From the NCBI RefSeq assembly GCF_000744455.1, contig NZ_JQLY01000001.1:1952501-2016500 (forward strand): a stretch of 64,000 bases of DNA, written 5' to 3'. The notes beneath the pieces are model-generated. The model had not been told where the DNA came from. It did no database searches and saw only the letters and a program-made list of their open reading frames with translations. Source of the DNA: Methanobacterium sp. SMA-27 (GTDB taxonomy: Archaea; Methanobacteriota; Methanobacteria; Methanobacteriales; Methanobacteriaceae). How positions within the stretch are numbered: the first letter of the stretch is position 1; every line of letters starts with the position of its first letter. The position numbers and the translations under genes were made by a program. Positions 6,881 to 16,396 of the stretch are shown here, one piece after another.

Positions 6881-7948
6881 ATGGAAATTCAAAATTTAAT
6901 GCAAGAAATCAGAGAAAATGCCCTTGATAAAATGGAGAAAAGATCCCCTAAGGATCTTGCTGCATGCTGGTCCGGGGAAGACATTCTATACTCTGGAAAA
7001 GGTAACGCTATTTTTATAGTTCTACCCACCCAAGGATGTGCATGGGCAGTTTCAGGATCTGGAGGCTGTACAATGTGCAGTTACGTTGCAGATTCTCCTC
7101 TTGAAAATGTAGATGCTGATGAATTGATAGACATATTTAAAAATTCAATTGGACGACAAGAGATAAAGGAAAAAGCAGTAGTGAAAATATTCGTTTCCGG
7201 AAGTTTCCTTAATCCTGATGAAGTACCGATAAAAGCCAGAAATGAAATTTTAAAATTTCTTAAAAATGAAGAATATGTTGAAGAGGTAGTTGTTGAATCT
7301 AGACCAGAATTTATCACTGCAGAAGTACTAAAAGAATGTTGTGAATCTCTTGGAAATAAGATATTTGAGATTGGTATCGGTCTTGAAACATCCAGTGAAT
7401 ATACCCGGGAAGAAAAGATCAACAAAGGTTTCTCTAAGGAAGATTTTGAAAGGGCTGTTAAAACTATTAGAACAACAACATTAGATTGTAATGTAAAAGC
7501 CAAAGCATATCTCTTTGTTAAACCCATATTAACATCAGAAAAAATTGCAATAGAAGAAGCAGTTAAATCAGCAGAATATGCAGAATCTGTTGGTGTAAGT
7601 AGGATATCATTTTGCCCTGCAACTATCCACAAAGATACTTTGATGGAACTTTTATGGAAGGGCGGATCCTACCAGCCGCCATGGATATGGAGTATAATGG
7701 AAATCATAAAACGGGTCAGGAAATCCTTAAATATTCCCATAATTATGGATACTGCAGGTTTTGGAAGTAGAAGAGGCCCGTATAATTGTAAAAAATGCAA
7801 TTCACGTTTAAAAAGTATGATAATTGAATCGAATCTCAATCAGAGTATTCCTGAAGATTTTGAATGTGAATGTAAGGATAAATGGCGAACTGAGATTGAA
7901 TTTTGTGATATTACAAGATCAACTACCAATTTGGTTCGTAAAAAATAA
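6881..7948 (+). CDS. raSEA: Archaeosine biosynthesis radical SAM protein RaSEA
   Basis: 355 residues of the TIGR01210-type radical SAM family. The cluster motif is the family's atypical one: C53 in PTQGCAWAVSGSGGCTMC, then C63 and C66 (CxxxxxxxxxCxxC). Downstream are VSGSFLNPDE, VVESRPEF, EIGIGLETSSEYTREEKINK and, near the C-terminus, a CKKC plus CEC cysteine set. RaSEA partners ArcS to convert the lysine adduct on preQ0 of tRNA position 15 into archaeosine (G+). The gene stands alone, transcribed away from the broken radical SAM gene. Length and motifs agree with functional family members. Confidence 0.88.
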   Translation: MEIQNLMQEIRENALDKMEKRSPKDLAACWSGEDILYSGKGNAIFIVLPTQGCAWAVSGSGGCTMCSYVADSPLENVDADELIDIFKNSIGRQEIKEKAVVKIFVSGSFLNPDEVPIKARNEILKFLKNEEYVEEVVVESRPEFITAEVLKECCESLGNKIFEIGIGLETSSEYTREEKINKGFSKEDFERAVKTIRTTTLDCNVKAKAYLFVKPILTSEKIAIEEAVKSAEYAESVGVSRISFCPATIHKDTLMELLWKGGSYQPPWIWSIMEIIKRVRKSLNIPIIMDTAGFGSRRGPYNCKKCNSRLKSMIIESNLNQSIPEDFECECKDKWRTEIEFCDITRSTTNLVRKK

Positions 7949-8054
7949 TTATCTAATATATATTTTTTAATAATCCAAATTTTTGAAATATTATTTTAAA
8001 TAAAAAATTTGTTCAATATCAAAAGAATGAAATCCTTTAAAGACTGGTACACCA

Positions 8055-9305
8055 ATGGAAAATAATGATCTTAAAGTAAATGTAACTTCATCAAATGGTT
8101 TAATGGAATTTTTAACCGAATTAGGTAAGGCTTTGACAGCTTCTGGAATTTCTGTGGTGGATATTACATCAATTCTGGAAAAAATTGCACAAGCTTATGA
8201 TGCAAAGGCTGAAATCCTTGTGTTTCCCACCATGTTACTTCTGAAAATTGGTGAACAGGAATCAGCACCATTAAATGCTGCTATTCAAAAACCTGGACTT
8301 TTACCATTAAATCAGGTTTCAGAAATTTACGACTTGATATACCTGGCAGAAGCCGGGAAAATTTCTCCAATTGAAGGTAAAAAATGCTTAAGAAAAATAC
8401 TTTCTGAAAAACATAAATTTGGACCTTTAGGTATACTATTTGGATATATTTTATTTTCAATGGGCATTGGAATGCTACTCCAACCCACACCAGAACAGTT
8501 GATAGTTTCAGGAGTTCTTGGAGCAATAGTAGGAATTTTATTAATATTTAGTCGTGGTCGAACTAGATTTTTACTTATACTCCCTGTTGTTGCGGCTCTG
8601 ATTGTTACTTCTCTCTCTATTTTGGGTGTTAAATATGGATTGGTTACAGGTTCTGTTGCAATGTTATTGCCTGCATTAGCCTATTTCCTTCCAGGTGCTA
8701 CTCTAACAACAGGAATGTTCGAACTGGCTTATGGTGAGATTATATCCGGTGCAAGCAGAGTAATATACGGAACTGCAATACTGTTTCTGATACTTTTTGG
8801 AGTACTTGTTGGTATACAAATTACAGGAATTTCCCAACAAAATTTTCTGGTAACCAACCCGCTAAATGCATTAGGATGGTGGGCACCATATTTAGGAGTT
8901 TTTATATTTGCAATGGGAATGTATCTTTTCATGTCAATAAAAAATAAAGACTTGCCTTGGGTCATACTAATATTGTACATAGCATTTTTTGGCCAACAAG
9001 CTGGAAATCACTTTGTAGGAGGCGTATTTGGAGCTTTTTCAGGATCGCTTTTAATGACAATTAGTGGAACTATAATTGAAAGACTGGATCATAAAACACC
9101 AAGTATTGTTTCAATAATGCCAGCATTCTGGATACTTGTACCTGGTGCACTGGGATTTATGAGCCTAGCAACTTTAGTTAGTCAAAATTATTTCACAGCC
9201 ATAACAGATGGGATAATGGTTGCAATGACCATCGTGGCTATTTCACTTGGGCTTTTGATAGGTGCTGTTATAACAGAACCATTGAAAGAAATGGAAATAA
9301 TATAA
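8055..9305 (+). CDS. Threonine/serine exporter family membrane protein (ThrE-like)
   Basis: 416 residues. The N-terminal cytoplasmic part (about 1-120) has the ThrE/DUF1212 character: LGKALTASGISVVDITSILEKIA, then VFPTMLLLKIGEQES. About ten membrane segments follow, in two blocks (ThrE near 125-250 and the ThrE_2-type block near 270-410). Such proteins export threonine and serine in bacteria; the archaeal substrate is inferred. It is a single-protein fusion of both modules, as is common in methanogens. It is followed by a decayed channel gene and shows no operon partner. Confidence 0.8.
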   Translation: MENNDLKVNVTSSNGLMEFLTELGKALTASGISVVDITSILEKIAQAYDAKAEILVFPTMLLLKIGEQESAPLNAAIQKPGLLPLNQVSEIYDLIYLAEAGKISPIEGKKCLRKILSEKHKFGPLGILFGYILFSMGIGMLLQPTPEQLIVSGVLGAIVGILLIFSRGRTRFLLILPVVAALIVTSLSILGVKYGLVTGSVAMLLPALAYFLPGATLTTGMFELAYGEIISGASRVIYGTAILFLILFGVLVGIQITGISQQNFLVTNPLNALGWWAPYLGVFIFAMGMYLFMSIKNKDLPWVILILYIAFFGQQAGNHFVGGVFGAFSGSLLMTISGTIIERLDHKTPSIVSIMPAFWILVPGALGFMSLATLVSQNYFTAITDGIMVAMTIVAISLGLLIGAVITEPLKEMEII

Positions 9306-9414
9306 ATTCATTACTATAATTTAGAATATGCATAAAATCAAAAAAAGACTAATAATTGTATTTAATAATAAATATTTAAAACAATGAATTAAATTTAATC
9401 CTGAGGCAAATATT

Positions 9415-10015
9415 ATGGAAAATTATAATGTTCCAATGACCACCAAACGTATTGAAACTTTGGTAGATGGTATATTTGCCATTGCAATGACATTATTAGT
9501 TTTAAGTCTTAATGTACCACAATTAATTTATCCTGCCACAGATATTGCTGTAATACATAGTCTTTCTGCAATGCTTCAATAATTTTTTATTTATTTCATG
9601 AGTTTTATCTTATTAGCATTATTCTGGAGAATAAATCACACACAGTTTTATTTTATAAAAAAAGCTAATCAAACCATTTTATGGATAAATATCATATGGT
9701 TAAGTTTAATTGCATTGGTCCATTTTCAACAAACTTGGTGGGTAGTTATGGCTATCTAAAAGTTCCAATAATATTTTTGATTTAAATTTATTTTTTATCG
9801 GTGTTTTATTTAGTTTGAACTGGTATTATGCCGATAAAAAAAATTTCCTTGATAAGAATGCTGATAAAAAGATGATTAAATCTCGTAAAAAAGCCAATTT
9901 AGCTCTCCCTTCATTGGCATTGATTGCAATTGGTTTGTCATTTATAAGTCCTGAATGGAGTTCTTTGGTATATTTTGCACTTTTTTTCATAAATAGCCAC
10001 AAATTTTTCAATTGA
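9415..10015 (+). pseudogene. TMEM175-family (DUF1211) potassium-channel-like protein, multiply disrupted
   Basis: From ATG 9415 the frame reads [20 protein letters not shown], the signature first helix of the TMEM175/DUF1211 family (normally RxxxFSDGVFAIAxTLL). TAA at 9580-9582 interrupts it, and the same frame continues FFIYFMSFILLALFWRINHT. Near 9723 the frame shifts (FSTNLVGSYGYLKVPI), and near 9770 it shifts again to DLNLFFIGVLFSLNWYYADK and on to TGA at 10013-10015. Three separate lesions make a functional product very unlikely. Confidence 0.85.
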
Positions 10016-10433
10016 TTATTATTGATAAAAATTTACATATCTAGATTTTTAATATATTTCATTATTTCAGTTATTTTCCAGATTGAATTTAAATACCTGA
10101 TATGCTTGTAAAAACATAATAAATACCCTCACATTAAATAGTCAGAAAGTAAGTAATAGATCGAACATATGGTGACTTTATAGGTTGATGCATCGGTAAA
10201 AACCATTTTATATTAAAAAAGAACAAGTGAAGACAATTGAATGGTACAGGCAGAGTTATGGTACAGTTATTTCGAATTATTGAAGAATGCTTAAACATTA
10301 ATGGGATAATCAATTAATAATTCTATAATAAATAATAATTAAAAAAATCTATCTATAAATTTAGATTTATAATCATAATTCAAATTATCATGTACAATAA
10401 ATAAAAAAGAGACGATTTAATGGATGTAACACT
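10016..10433. other. Intergenic region, no gene recognised
   Basis: About 420 bases between the TMEM175 relic and the nucleotidyltransferase gene. A 17-codon frame (MVQAELWYSYFELLKNA) begins near 10241, without recognisable relatives. The last 100 bases are very AT-rich and probably hold the promoter of the downstream gene. No tRNA, repeat array or clear hairpin was found. Confidence 0.4.
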
Positions 10434-11732
10434 ATGATAGGTATAAGTGCTGATTTTGACCCAGTCCATAAGGGACATGTTAAACTCATTGATAAAGCTA
10501 GAGAACTTGCTGATAAGAAAAACGATGAAGTTGTTATTTATCTAAATAAGGGATACAGTGCAAATCATGCACCTTTTTTTGCAAATTATGAGTCAAGAAG
10601 TAAAATGGCGTTAGAAGCTGGTGCCGATAGAATTGTACCTATAGAAGGACTCCATCATAGATTAACACTGGCTTATACCGTCCCAATAAGAATAGCCATG
10701 ATGATAGAAGACGGTGTTATTGATTATGTAGATGCAGCAGATGTTTCAACCGCCAGAATTAAGAAGTACGCGTCAAACTTTGCTAAAAAGGGAATTTTCA
10801 GCGGAATACCAAGAAATTTACCTAATAGAAATGTTATAAGATGGTTTGCTGTAAACGAATTTTTATACAATAAGTACAATCAGAAGCTCAAATTTCACAT
10901 AATCCCCGAGTACAAAATCTCTGGAGATAAAATATCTGGAAGAATGATACGAAGAGAAATACTTGAAAATAATATGGAAATACCTGAAAGTATTGGAAAA
11001 CTGCTTCCAGATTCAACTCTCCAGATACTTGAAGAAGAAATAAAAAAAGGAAATGTTCCTGGTGAAAGGAACCTTAAAGATCTTTCTAAACGCTTGAATA
11101 CTTATTCTAGAGCTAATCTGAATAATATAGCACATATGAATGCTGATGCTGTGAATGCTATTGTTGCAGGCCGCAGTTATAAACGTGAAGACCAAATATG
11201 GGCTTCATTCAGAATGGCAGGTTATGGGCCTGTGCTTACCCGGCTAGCTGTTAGTGCTGCTGAAGAAGATGTAACCCGTAGAGAAGTGTTTAATTTGATT
11301 AAAAAGTATGAAAATAATGGAATAATTCCACAAGACATGAGTGTAGAACAAGTAATTGAAAGAGCTTGGTATGTATCTTCTAAATCAAGTGAAGGTAATT
11401 CTTCATCTGATGCTCATAAAATGTTCAGAAATGGAGATAGGGGTTCTGATAAAGCTTTATACTCCTTTGATGCCGGGATGCATCTTCGAAGTTTTGAAGT
11501 AGAATCTCTGAAAAGTGGATTAGAAACCCTGTTTTATGTTGATAAAAATGAGAGGCTTTGTTGTGAAATGCGTACTGAAGATCGTAAAATAAAAAGTCCA
11601 CTTAAATTACCTGCACAACAAGTAACTTACCTCCGTCTTTTAATTGATTCCCATTTCATACCGCTAAGGGGAGAAATTATTGAAAAAGAAGAAGGGTGGA
11701 GAGTAAGGATATTCGTTGGAGATGAGGTTTAA
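10434..11732 (+). CDS. HIGH-motif nucleotidyltransferase family protein (TmcAL-like N-terminus)
   Basis: 432 residues. The N-terminus, [20 protein letters not shown], carries the HxGH-type motif (H12, H15) of cytidylyltransferase-like enzymes. A second motif, [16 protein letters not shown], corresponds to the SxxxIR region. The arrangement resembles TmcAL (tRNA-Met cytidine acetate ligase) and related HIGH_NTase1 proteins. The C-terminal 230 residues include a helical RNA-binding-like stretch ([20 protein letters not shown]) and are of unknown role. An ATG 14 bases upstream is out of frame and stops at once, so 10434 is the only good start. The acceptor substrate is not determinable from sequence. 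Confidence 0.65.
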   Translation: MIGISADFDPVHKGHVKLIDKARELADKKNDEVVIYLNKGYSANHAPFFANYESRSKMALEAGADRIVPIEGLHHRLTLAYTVPIRIAMMIEDGVIDYVDAADVSTARIKKYASNFAKKGIFSGIPRNLPNRNVIRWFAVNEFLYNKYNQKLKFHIIPEYKISGDKISGRMIRREILENNMEIPESIGKLLPDSTLQILEEEIKKGNVPGERNLKDLSKRLNTYSRANLNNIAHMNADAVNAIVAGRSYKREDQIWASFRMAGYGPVLTRLAVSAAEEDVTRREVFNLIKKYENNGIIPQDMSVEQVIERAWYVSSKSSEGNSSSDAHKMFRNGDRGSDKALYSFDAGMHLRSFEVESLKSGLETLFYVDKNERLCCEMRTEDRKIKSPLKLPAQQVTYLRLLIDSHFIPLRGEIIEKEEGWRVRIFVGDEV

Positions 11733-11814
11733 TTAATGATAATATAACCAAAAATTAATCAACTCTGTAGGAATAAAAGAGATATGGTAAGGTTTACACC
11801 ATAAAATTCTTTAT

Positions 11815-13245
11815 TTATTCTCCAGAAGAGATTCTACTTTTAGAGGTATCCTGTTTATAATAACTTCTTTTAAGACCTTTAATATATCTAGATGCCCAAA
11901 TGTATGCTATTCCACATCCGAAAGCCCCTCCTATTACTATTCCCCACCATATTCCATGTTCGCCTAAACCCAAAGTAAATGCCATTAAATAGGCAAATAC
12001 TGAAATGAATAAAACTTCTCTGATTACAGTAAGAATTAATGAGGTTAATCCTTTTCCCATTCCCTGGAATACCGAACTTGCAGAAATTCCAAGAGGAACT
12101 ACAATTAAGAAAAGGCACATAACCTGTAGAAATGATGCTATTGATGGTGCCATGAATGCGCTTTCAGGTGAATATGCAAATATACTAGCTATACTTGAAG
12201 CGAATACATAGATTATCAGACCGGTTATTGATGCAATTCCAATTGCCAATTTAGATGAGTAGTTAAGAGCAATGGAAATATTACCATACTTTCGTGACCC
12301 ATATGCTGCACCTGCAATTGTGATTGCAGCAGTTCCTATTCCAATAGCAGGTATCATGGCTATCATTACAACCCTCCAACCTGCAGTATAAACTGCTACA
12401 GCATCTGTTCCTCCGGTCATAACCAGCATTATATTAACAACAATTCCTAATATGGACATTACAAAGAATTCAGCACTTGCAGGTAATCCAACACCCAGAA
12501 TATCTTTTATAACATTCCAGCTTGCATGGAAATCTTTTCTGGACAACGATACATATGTATCCCGTTTTAAGAGCAACCAGTAAAGAATTAAAGCCGATGA
12601 AATCGTTGCAGATATTACAGTTGCAATTGCAGCACCTGACACTCCTAATCCAAAGTAGTATATGAAAATTGGATCAAGAATTATGTTAAGAATAGCAGTG
12701 GCAGCCATTGCATACATTGGTCTCTTAACATCCCCTTCTGCCCTAAGTATACCTGAAGCAACGCTTGAAAATATCAGGAAGATTAATCCCCCAAAGACAA
12801 TTTGTCCATATTGTATTGCTAGGTTGAGTGATGCGCCAGCACCCATTGCCAGAAGTATATCCTTAAGAAAGATCAATATAAATACAGTTAACATGGCTGA
12901 AAGGATCAGTGTAAGGATTAAGGAGTGTATTGCAGCATTGTCAGAACCTTTTTTGTTATTTGCACCTATACATCGCGATATTAATGAATTTGCACCGGCA
13001 CCAAGACCGTTTCCTAACCCTATCACCATCATAAATAGTGGTGTGATAAATCCTAATGCTGCCAGAGAGTTTGGTCCAAGTCCTGCAACCCATATGCTGT
13101 CTGCCAGATTGTAAGCCATCATAAGAAGCATTGAAATTATCATTGGGATAGAAAGAGCACGTATTGCCTTTTTTGGATCTCCTGTGATCATTGATACTCG
13201 TTTATCCACGCTCCCAATGGATATTTCATTATTAGAATTATTCAT
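11815..13245 (-). CDS. MATE family efflux transporter
   Basis: 476 residues with twelve predicted membrane segments in two homologous halves. Each half starts with a characteristic motif: [24 protein letters not shown] in the first and [21 protein letters not shown] in the second. MATE proteins export cationic drugs or metabolites using Na+ or H+ gradients. The start overlaps the stop of the MarR regulator by 4 bases, so the two are cotranscribed and translationally coupled. This is a typical self-regulated drug-efflux pair. Confidence 0.92.
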   Translation of the reverse strand: MNNSNNEISIGSVDKRVSMITGDPKKAIRALSIPMIISMLLMMAYNLADSIWVAGLGPNSLAALGFITPLFMMVIGLGNGLGAGANSLISRCIGANNKKGSDNAAIHSLILTLILSAMLTVFILIFLKDILLAMGAGASLNLAIQYGQIVFGGLIFLIFSSVASGILRAEGDVKRPMYAMAATAILNIILDPIFIYYFGLGVSGAAIATVISATISSALILYWLLLKRDTYVSLSRKDFHASWNVIKDILGVGLPASAEFFVMSILGIVVNIMLVMTGGTDAVAVYTAGWRVVMIAMIPAIGIGTAAITIAGAAYGSRKYGNISIALNYSSKLAIGIASITGLIIYVFASSIASIFAYSPESAFMAPSIASFLQVMCLFLIVVPLGISASSVFQGMGKGLTSLILTVIREVLFISVFAYLMAFTLGLGEHGIWWGIVIGGAFGCGIAYIWASRYIKGLKRSYYKQDTSKSRISSGE

Positions 13246-13724
13246 TTTTTATTTTCTCCATTTCTATTTACTTTTTCCAAGCTATTGATAGCTAGGATTT
13301 TTAAAATTTCAAATAATCTACTGTATTCCTCTTCAGAGAACTTTGAACAAATAGAATTTTCCCATTCTTGTTCAATATTTGTTATCTTGGGAACTGTCCT
13401 CTTTCCCTTATCAGTTAAATAAATAAAGTATCTTCTGCGGTTTTTTGAATCCACTTTCCTGAAAAGATAGTTTTTATCTTCAAGTTTCCTTAAAGCACGA
13501 GCAACAGTTCCTTTATCAATGTGAAAATGTGCTGCTAGCTCTTCTTGAGTGATACCCTCTTCATTTGAGAGCACCATTATAAATGGGAATTGACCGGGAG
13601 TTATATCCATATCCCCCACCCTATCGTTAAGGTACATCATTCTTGTTCTATGTATCATAGACACAATAAGTCCAAGTGGAATCTTGGAATTATTAATTTT
13701 AAGTAACTTTTCAGCTTTGTACAT
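13242..13724 (-). CDS. MarR family transcriptional regulator
   Basis: 160 residues with a winged helix: [20 protein letters not shown], then [30 protein letters not shown] (helix-turn-helix) and the wing [16 protein letters not shown]. Such dimers repress efflux operons and release DNA on binding a ligand. It is the first gene of the pair with the MATE transporter. Upstream lie palindromes with GTTGC/GCAAC arms (13806-13821 and 13921-13950), likely operators for self-repression. Confidence 0.9.
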   Translation of the reverse strand: MYKAEKLLKINNSKIPLGLIVSMIHRTRMMYLNDRVGDMDITPGQFPFIMVLSNEEGITQEELAAHFHIDKGTVARALRKLEDKNYLFRKVDSKNRRRYFIYLTDKGKRTVPKITNIEQEWENSICSKFSEEEYSRLFEILKILAINSLEKVNRNGENKK

Positions 13725-13805
13725 AGTAAAATACTCCTTTATTTAATAAAAAATTCAATACTAGATTAGAAAAGAAATATTAATTTTATTACATTTTTTT
13801 ATAAA

Positions 13806-13821
13806 AGTTGCATATTCAACT
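13806..13821. promoter_or_regulatory. Palindromic operator-like site upstream of marR
   Basis: agttgcatattcaact has perfect AGTTG/CAACT arms around six bases. It lies 82 bases before the MarR start codon and is similar to the stronger palindrome at 13921-13936. Dimeric MarR proteins bind 16-20 bp palindromes of this kind. Assignment to this regulator is inference from position. Confidence 0.5.
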
Positions 13822-13920
13822 AATATATAAAAAAAGTTCATTTAGACATTACTAACGATTATTTTAAAATTTAGTATCAATTAACTTATTATTATTAGAT
13901 AGTATATTACACCATATAAA

Positions 13921-13950
13921 TGTTGCCTATGCAACAATTGTTTATGCAAC
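13921..13950. promoter_or_regulatory. Palindrome plus extra half-site upstream of marR
   Basis: TGTTGCCTATGCAACA (13921-13936) is a perfect inverted repeat with TGTTGC/GCAACA arms and a 4-base spacer. It is followed by attgtttatgcaac, which repeats the right arm, and by a tagacaaca string near 13966. The cluster sits about 200 bases upstream of marR in a region with no gene, so several dimers could bind cooperatively. Confidence 0.5.
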
Positions 13951-14033
13951 GATACATTTTTTTCATAGACAACATTTAAAATAAAAATTAAAGAATCCAA
14001 ATGCTTAATAATATAATTTAAGTCAGTAAATTA

Positions 14034-14231
14034 TTATTCAACTTCCCTATGCTCAACTTCGGGACATGTCCAATCTCTGCAGAAACTCATTACCATCTTA
14101 CCCTTATCTGTGGTAATATAAAATCTCCAACAATCACCATTATAGGGTTTGAATTTGATGTCAACTATTTTTTTACCAACCAGTTTACCAAGAGCTTCAT
14201 TACACTCCTTTGTACGTTCTTCCACCTTCAT
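14034..14231 (-). CDS. Hypothetical protein, 65 residues
   Basis: MKVEERTKECNEALGKLVGK, then KKIVDIKFKPYNGDCWRFYI and a terminal stretch with FCRDWTCPEVEH. A small soluble protein with three or four cysteines that may bind metal; no family recognised. The start has a gagggga ribosome-binding motif about 6 bases upstream (minus strand, near 14240), which supports expression. It is flanked by gaps and has no operon partner. Confidence 0.6.
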   Translation of the reverse strand: MKVEERTKECNEALGKLVGKKIVDIKFKPYNGDCWRFYITTDKGKMVMSFCRDWTCPEVEHREVE

Positions 14232-14360
14232 GGATAGTTCCCCTCTACTTACATTAACTTTATTTCAAGAGCTAATATTATTTTATGTTTTTTCTATAAT
14301 TTAAATTCATAAAAAAATTTAAATTTGAAATAGTGATGGATATATCCCATTAAAATAAGC

Positions 14361-15188
14361 CTAATCTTCAGATAAGAGATTAAATACTTCGATATAATTA
14401 TCAGGTCTATTTTCATGCCTTTTAATATTTTTACTCAAATTTCTGAAGAATTCTGCAGTTGCCTTACTCATAATAGGATTCTGTTTTTCCGAAAGCATTT
14501 CAACTACTTCCCTCATTTCTTCTGAACGCCTTTCAGCATGAAATGCAGCAGATATTATCCTTGAAACAGATGAATCTGTAAAATCCTGTCCTTCTGTTTC
14601 TGAAATGTAATTAAGAACTTCCTTATCTATACCCATTTTAAAAGCATGATAAATTGACTCAAAAAGTAATGCAGAAACGCCCTTGGTATAGGCACTTCTA
14701 AGAAGTTTTATTCCTGAAGCTTGACCATTTTCATCCCCAACAACTGTAATATTCATCCCATAATCTTCTAATTCTGCAAAAGCCCCGGCAAAAGCACCTG
14801 AAGCTATTACCTTCACATTAATTCCATTTTTCAAAACAGAACCAATTATAGCCGCATCAACTGTTTTTCCATTTTCGATCATTCCCAAAGTCTTCCTAAC
14901 AGTTTTTGGAGAAACATTGTTCATATCCACATAGATACCCTTAGAATATTTCCCAACCATCTCAGCAACATCAATAGCATTTGAAGGTACAACTGAAGAT
15001 ATGAGAATATCCGACCTTTCTGCCAGCATTCTATACGAGTTGTATAACTTCACTTTAGTTTTTTTGGCCATTTCCTTTGTTCTGGTACCTCTATCTAAAA
15101 TACAAGTATAAACATCGGCACCATTTTCCATAAGACCCTGAGATAAGGTTGATGCAACCTCTCCAAATCCAATAAATCCAACTTTCAT
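14361..15188 (-). CDS. NAD(P)-binding 6-phosphogluconate dehydrogenase-like protein with DUF1932
   Basis: 275 residues. The N-terminus MKVGFIGFGEVASTLSQGLM holds the GxGxxx(S/A) dinucleotide-binding turn of a Rossmann domain. The central part contains VDAAIIGSVLKNG, and the C-terminal helical domain (GIKLLRSAYTKGVSALLFE) is like beta-hydroxyacid dehydrogenases with a DUF1932 tail. ATG 15188 fits the glycine-rich strand; an in-frame ATG at 15221 would add 11 residues of no family character. The substrate is unknown. It lies just downstream of ccdA on the same strand, so may be transcribed with it. Confidence 0.75.
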   Translation of the reverse strand: MKVGFIGFGEVASTLSQGLMENGADVYTCILDRGTRTKEMAKKTKVKLYNSYRMLAERSDILISSVVPSNAIDVAEMVGKYSKGIYVDMNNVSPKTVRKTLGMIENGKTVDAAIIGSVLKNGINVKVIASGAFAGAFAELEDYGMNITVVGDENGQASGIKLLRSAYTKGVSALLFESIYHAFKMGIDKEVLNYISETEGQDFTDSSVSRIISAAFHAERRSEEMREVVEMLSEKQNPIMSKATAEFFRNLSKNIKRHENRPDNYIEVFNLLSED

Positions 15189-15230
15189 AATAACCACTTT
15201 TAACCATTTAATTTTGTACAATTCCTAAAT

Positions 15231-15845
15231 TTACCATCCCAAATATCCACTTAACAGATAAACACCTGCAATTATGATTATAACTCCTGAAAAGATTCTT
15301 ATTTCATTAGAATACTTCATTATACGATTAAAAGGTAGTTTAGATGCCAAAAATGCTATTAGTAACAATGATACAGAAAATCCAACTGCAAATAATAACA
15401 TATTTTCTGTACTGTATATCCAGTTACCTGTAGCTGCACTGTAAGCTGCTACTGCAACTATATATGGACCATAACAAGGTGACCAAGCAAGGGAAGTTAA
15501 AATTCCAATTAAGAATGATCCTGCAGTTTCATTTTTGGGATTAGGTTTGTATGAGTAATTGAAAATATTTCTGTTCACGATAAAATATATTCCCAATACA
15601 ATTATAAGAATTGCAGCAATCAACCGGAAATAATAGATGTAATGGTTTATAGCAACGGTAAAAATTGCGGTTGAAACAGTTAAAACTGCAAAAACTATGT
15701 AAAAACCTATTATAAATGCAAGAATATCCTTAGTTTTGCGGTTTAAAATTGAATGCCCTACTACTATTGGTATCAATGGAAGAACACATGGAGAAACAAC
15801 TGATACTAGTCCGGCTGAAAATGAGAATAAAAATCCAACATCCAT
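15231..15845 (-). CDS. ccdA: Cytochrome c biogenesis protein CcdA (DsbD-like membrane electron carrier)
   Basis: 204 residues with six membrane segments. Conserved proline-flanked cysteines are seen in VVSPCVLPLIPIVVG (first helix) and SLAWSPCYGPYIVAVA (fourth helix). These two cysteines carry electrons from the cytoplasmic thioredoxin across the membrane to exported thiol proteins. The upstream gene (12 bases away) encodes a membrane-anchored thioredoxin-fold protein, the natural partner. Methanobacteriales lack typical c-type cytochromes, so the pair probably maintains disulfides of exported proteins. Confidence 0.88.
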   Translation of the reverse strand: MDVGFLFSFSAGLVSVVSPCVLPLIPIVVGHSILNRKTKDILAFIIGFYIVFAVLTVSTAIFTVAINHYIYYFRLIAAILIIVLGIYFIVNRNIFNYSYKPNPKNETAGSFLIGILTSLAWSPCYGPYIVAVAAYSAATGNWIYSTENMLLFAVGFSVSLLLIAFLASKLPFNRIMKYSNEIRIFSGVIIIIAGVYLLSGYLGW

Positions 15846-15857
15846 TAAATATTCACC

Positions 15858-16307
15858 TCAGATTATATTTAAAAGTTCTGTAGCTGATACAAATCCTGTC
15901 TGCCTTTTAATTTCATTTCCATTTGAATCTAGTATAAGAAGTGTTGGATAACCGTACACTTTGTATTTGGAGGTGATATCTGGATACAAATCCCCATTTA
16001 TTTTTACAAGAACATATTTCTGCGCAAATTTCTCTTTAACCTTCTGGTCTGTAAATGTTTCTTTATTTAGTTCTTTGCAGTAACCACACCAGTCAGCATA
16101 AAAATCAATGAAAACTAGTTTATTTGATTTTTGAGACAATTTTAAAGCAGAATTTAGATCAGTATTCCACTGGAGATTTATTTGATCATTTTGATTTTGT
16201 AGCTGTTTGGAATTATTCTGTCCTTGAAAACTTGAAATTGTAAATATAATACCTACACATACCACAACAACTACAAATACAAGTAATATTTTTTTCAAAT
16301 AGTCCAT
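15858..16307 (-). CDS. Membrane-anchored thioredoxin-fold protein
   Basis: 149 residues. An N-terminal signal anchor (KKILLVFVVVVVCVGIIFTI) precedes a thioredoxin domain with the redox motif in DFYADWCGYCKELNKE (C74, C77). A cis-proline strand follows (KVYGYPTLLILDSNG). It resembles the C-terminal domain of DsbD and faces the cell exterior. It ends 12 bases before ccdA, so the two form an operon for disulfide exchange outside the membrane. Confidence 0.88.
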   Translation of the reverse strand: MDYLKKILLVFVVVVVCVGIIFTISSFQGQNNSKQLQNQNDQINLQWNTDLNSALKLSQKSNKLVFIDFYADWCGYCKELNKETFTDQKVKEKFAQKYVLVKINGDLYPDITSKYKVYGYPTLLILDSNGNEIKRQTGFVSATELLNII

Positions 16308-16396
16308 GATCTGCTTATATAATCATAGTATAACTATTTTGCTAAAAGTTGTTAACTTTCTAATTAAATCTGTATCAAATTTAAGAATTGTTAAAG

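Noticed and set aside
7081..7632. Long antisense frame opposite the RaSEA gene
   Set aside because: The opposite strand encodes a well-conserved radical SAM enzyme; the antisense frame is compositional.
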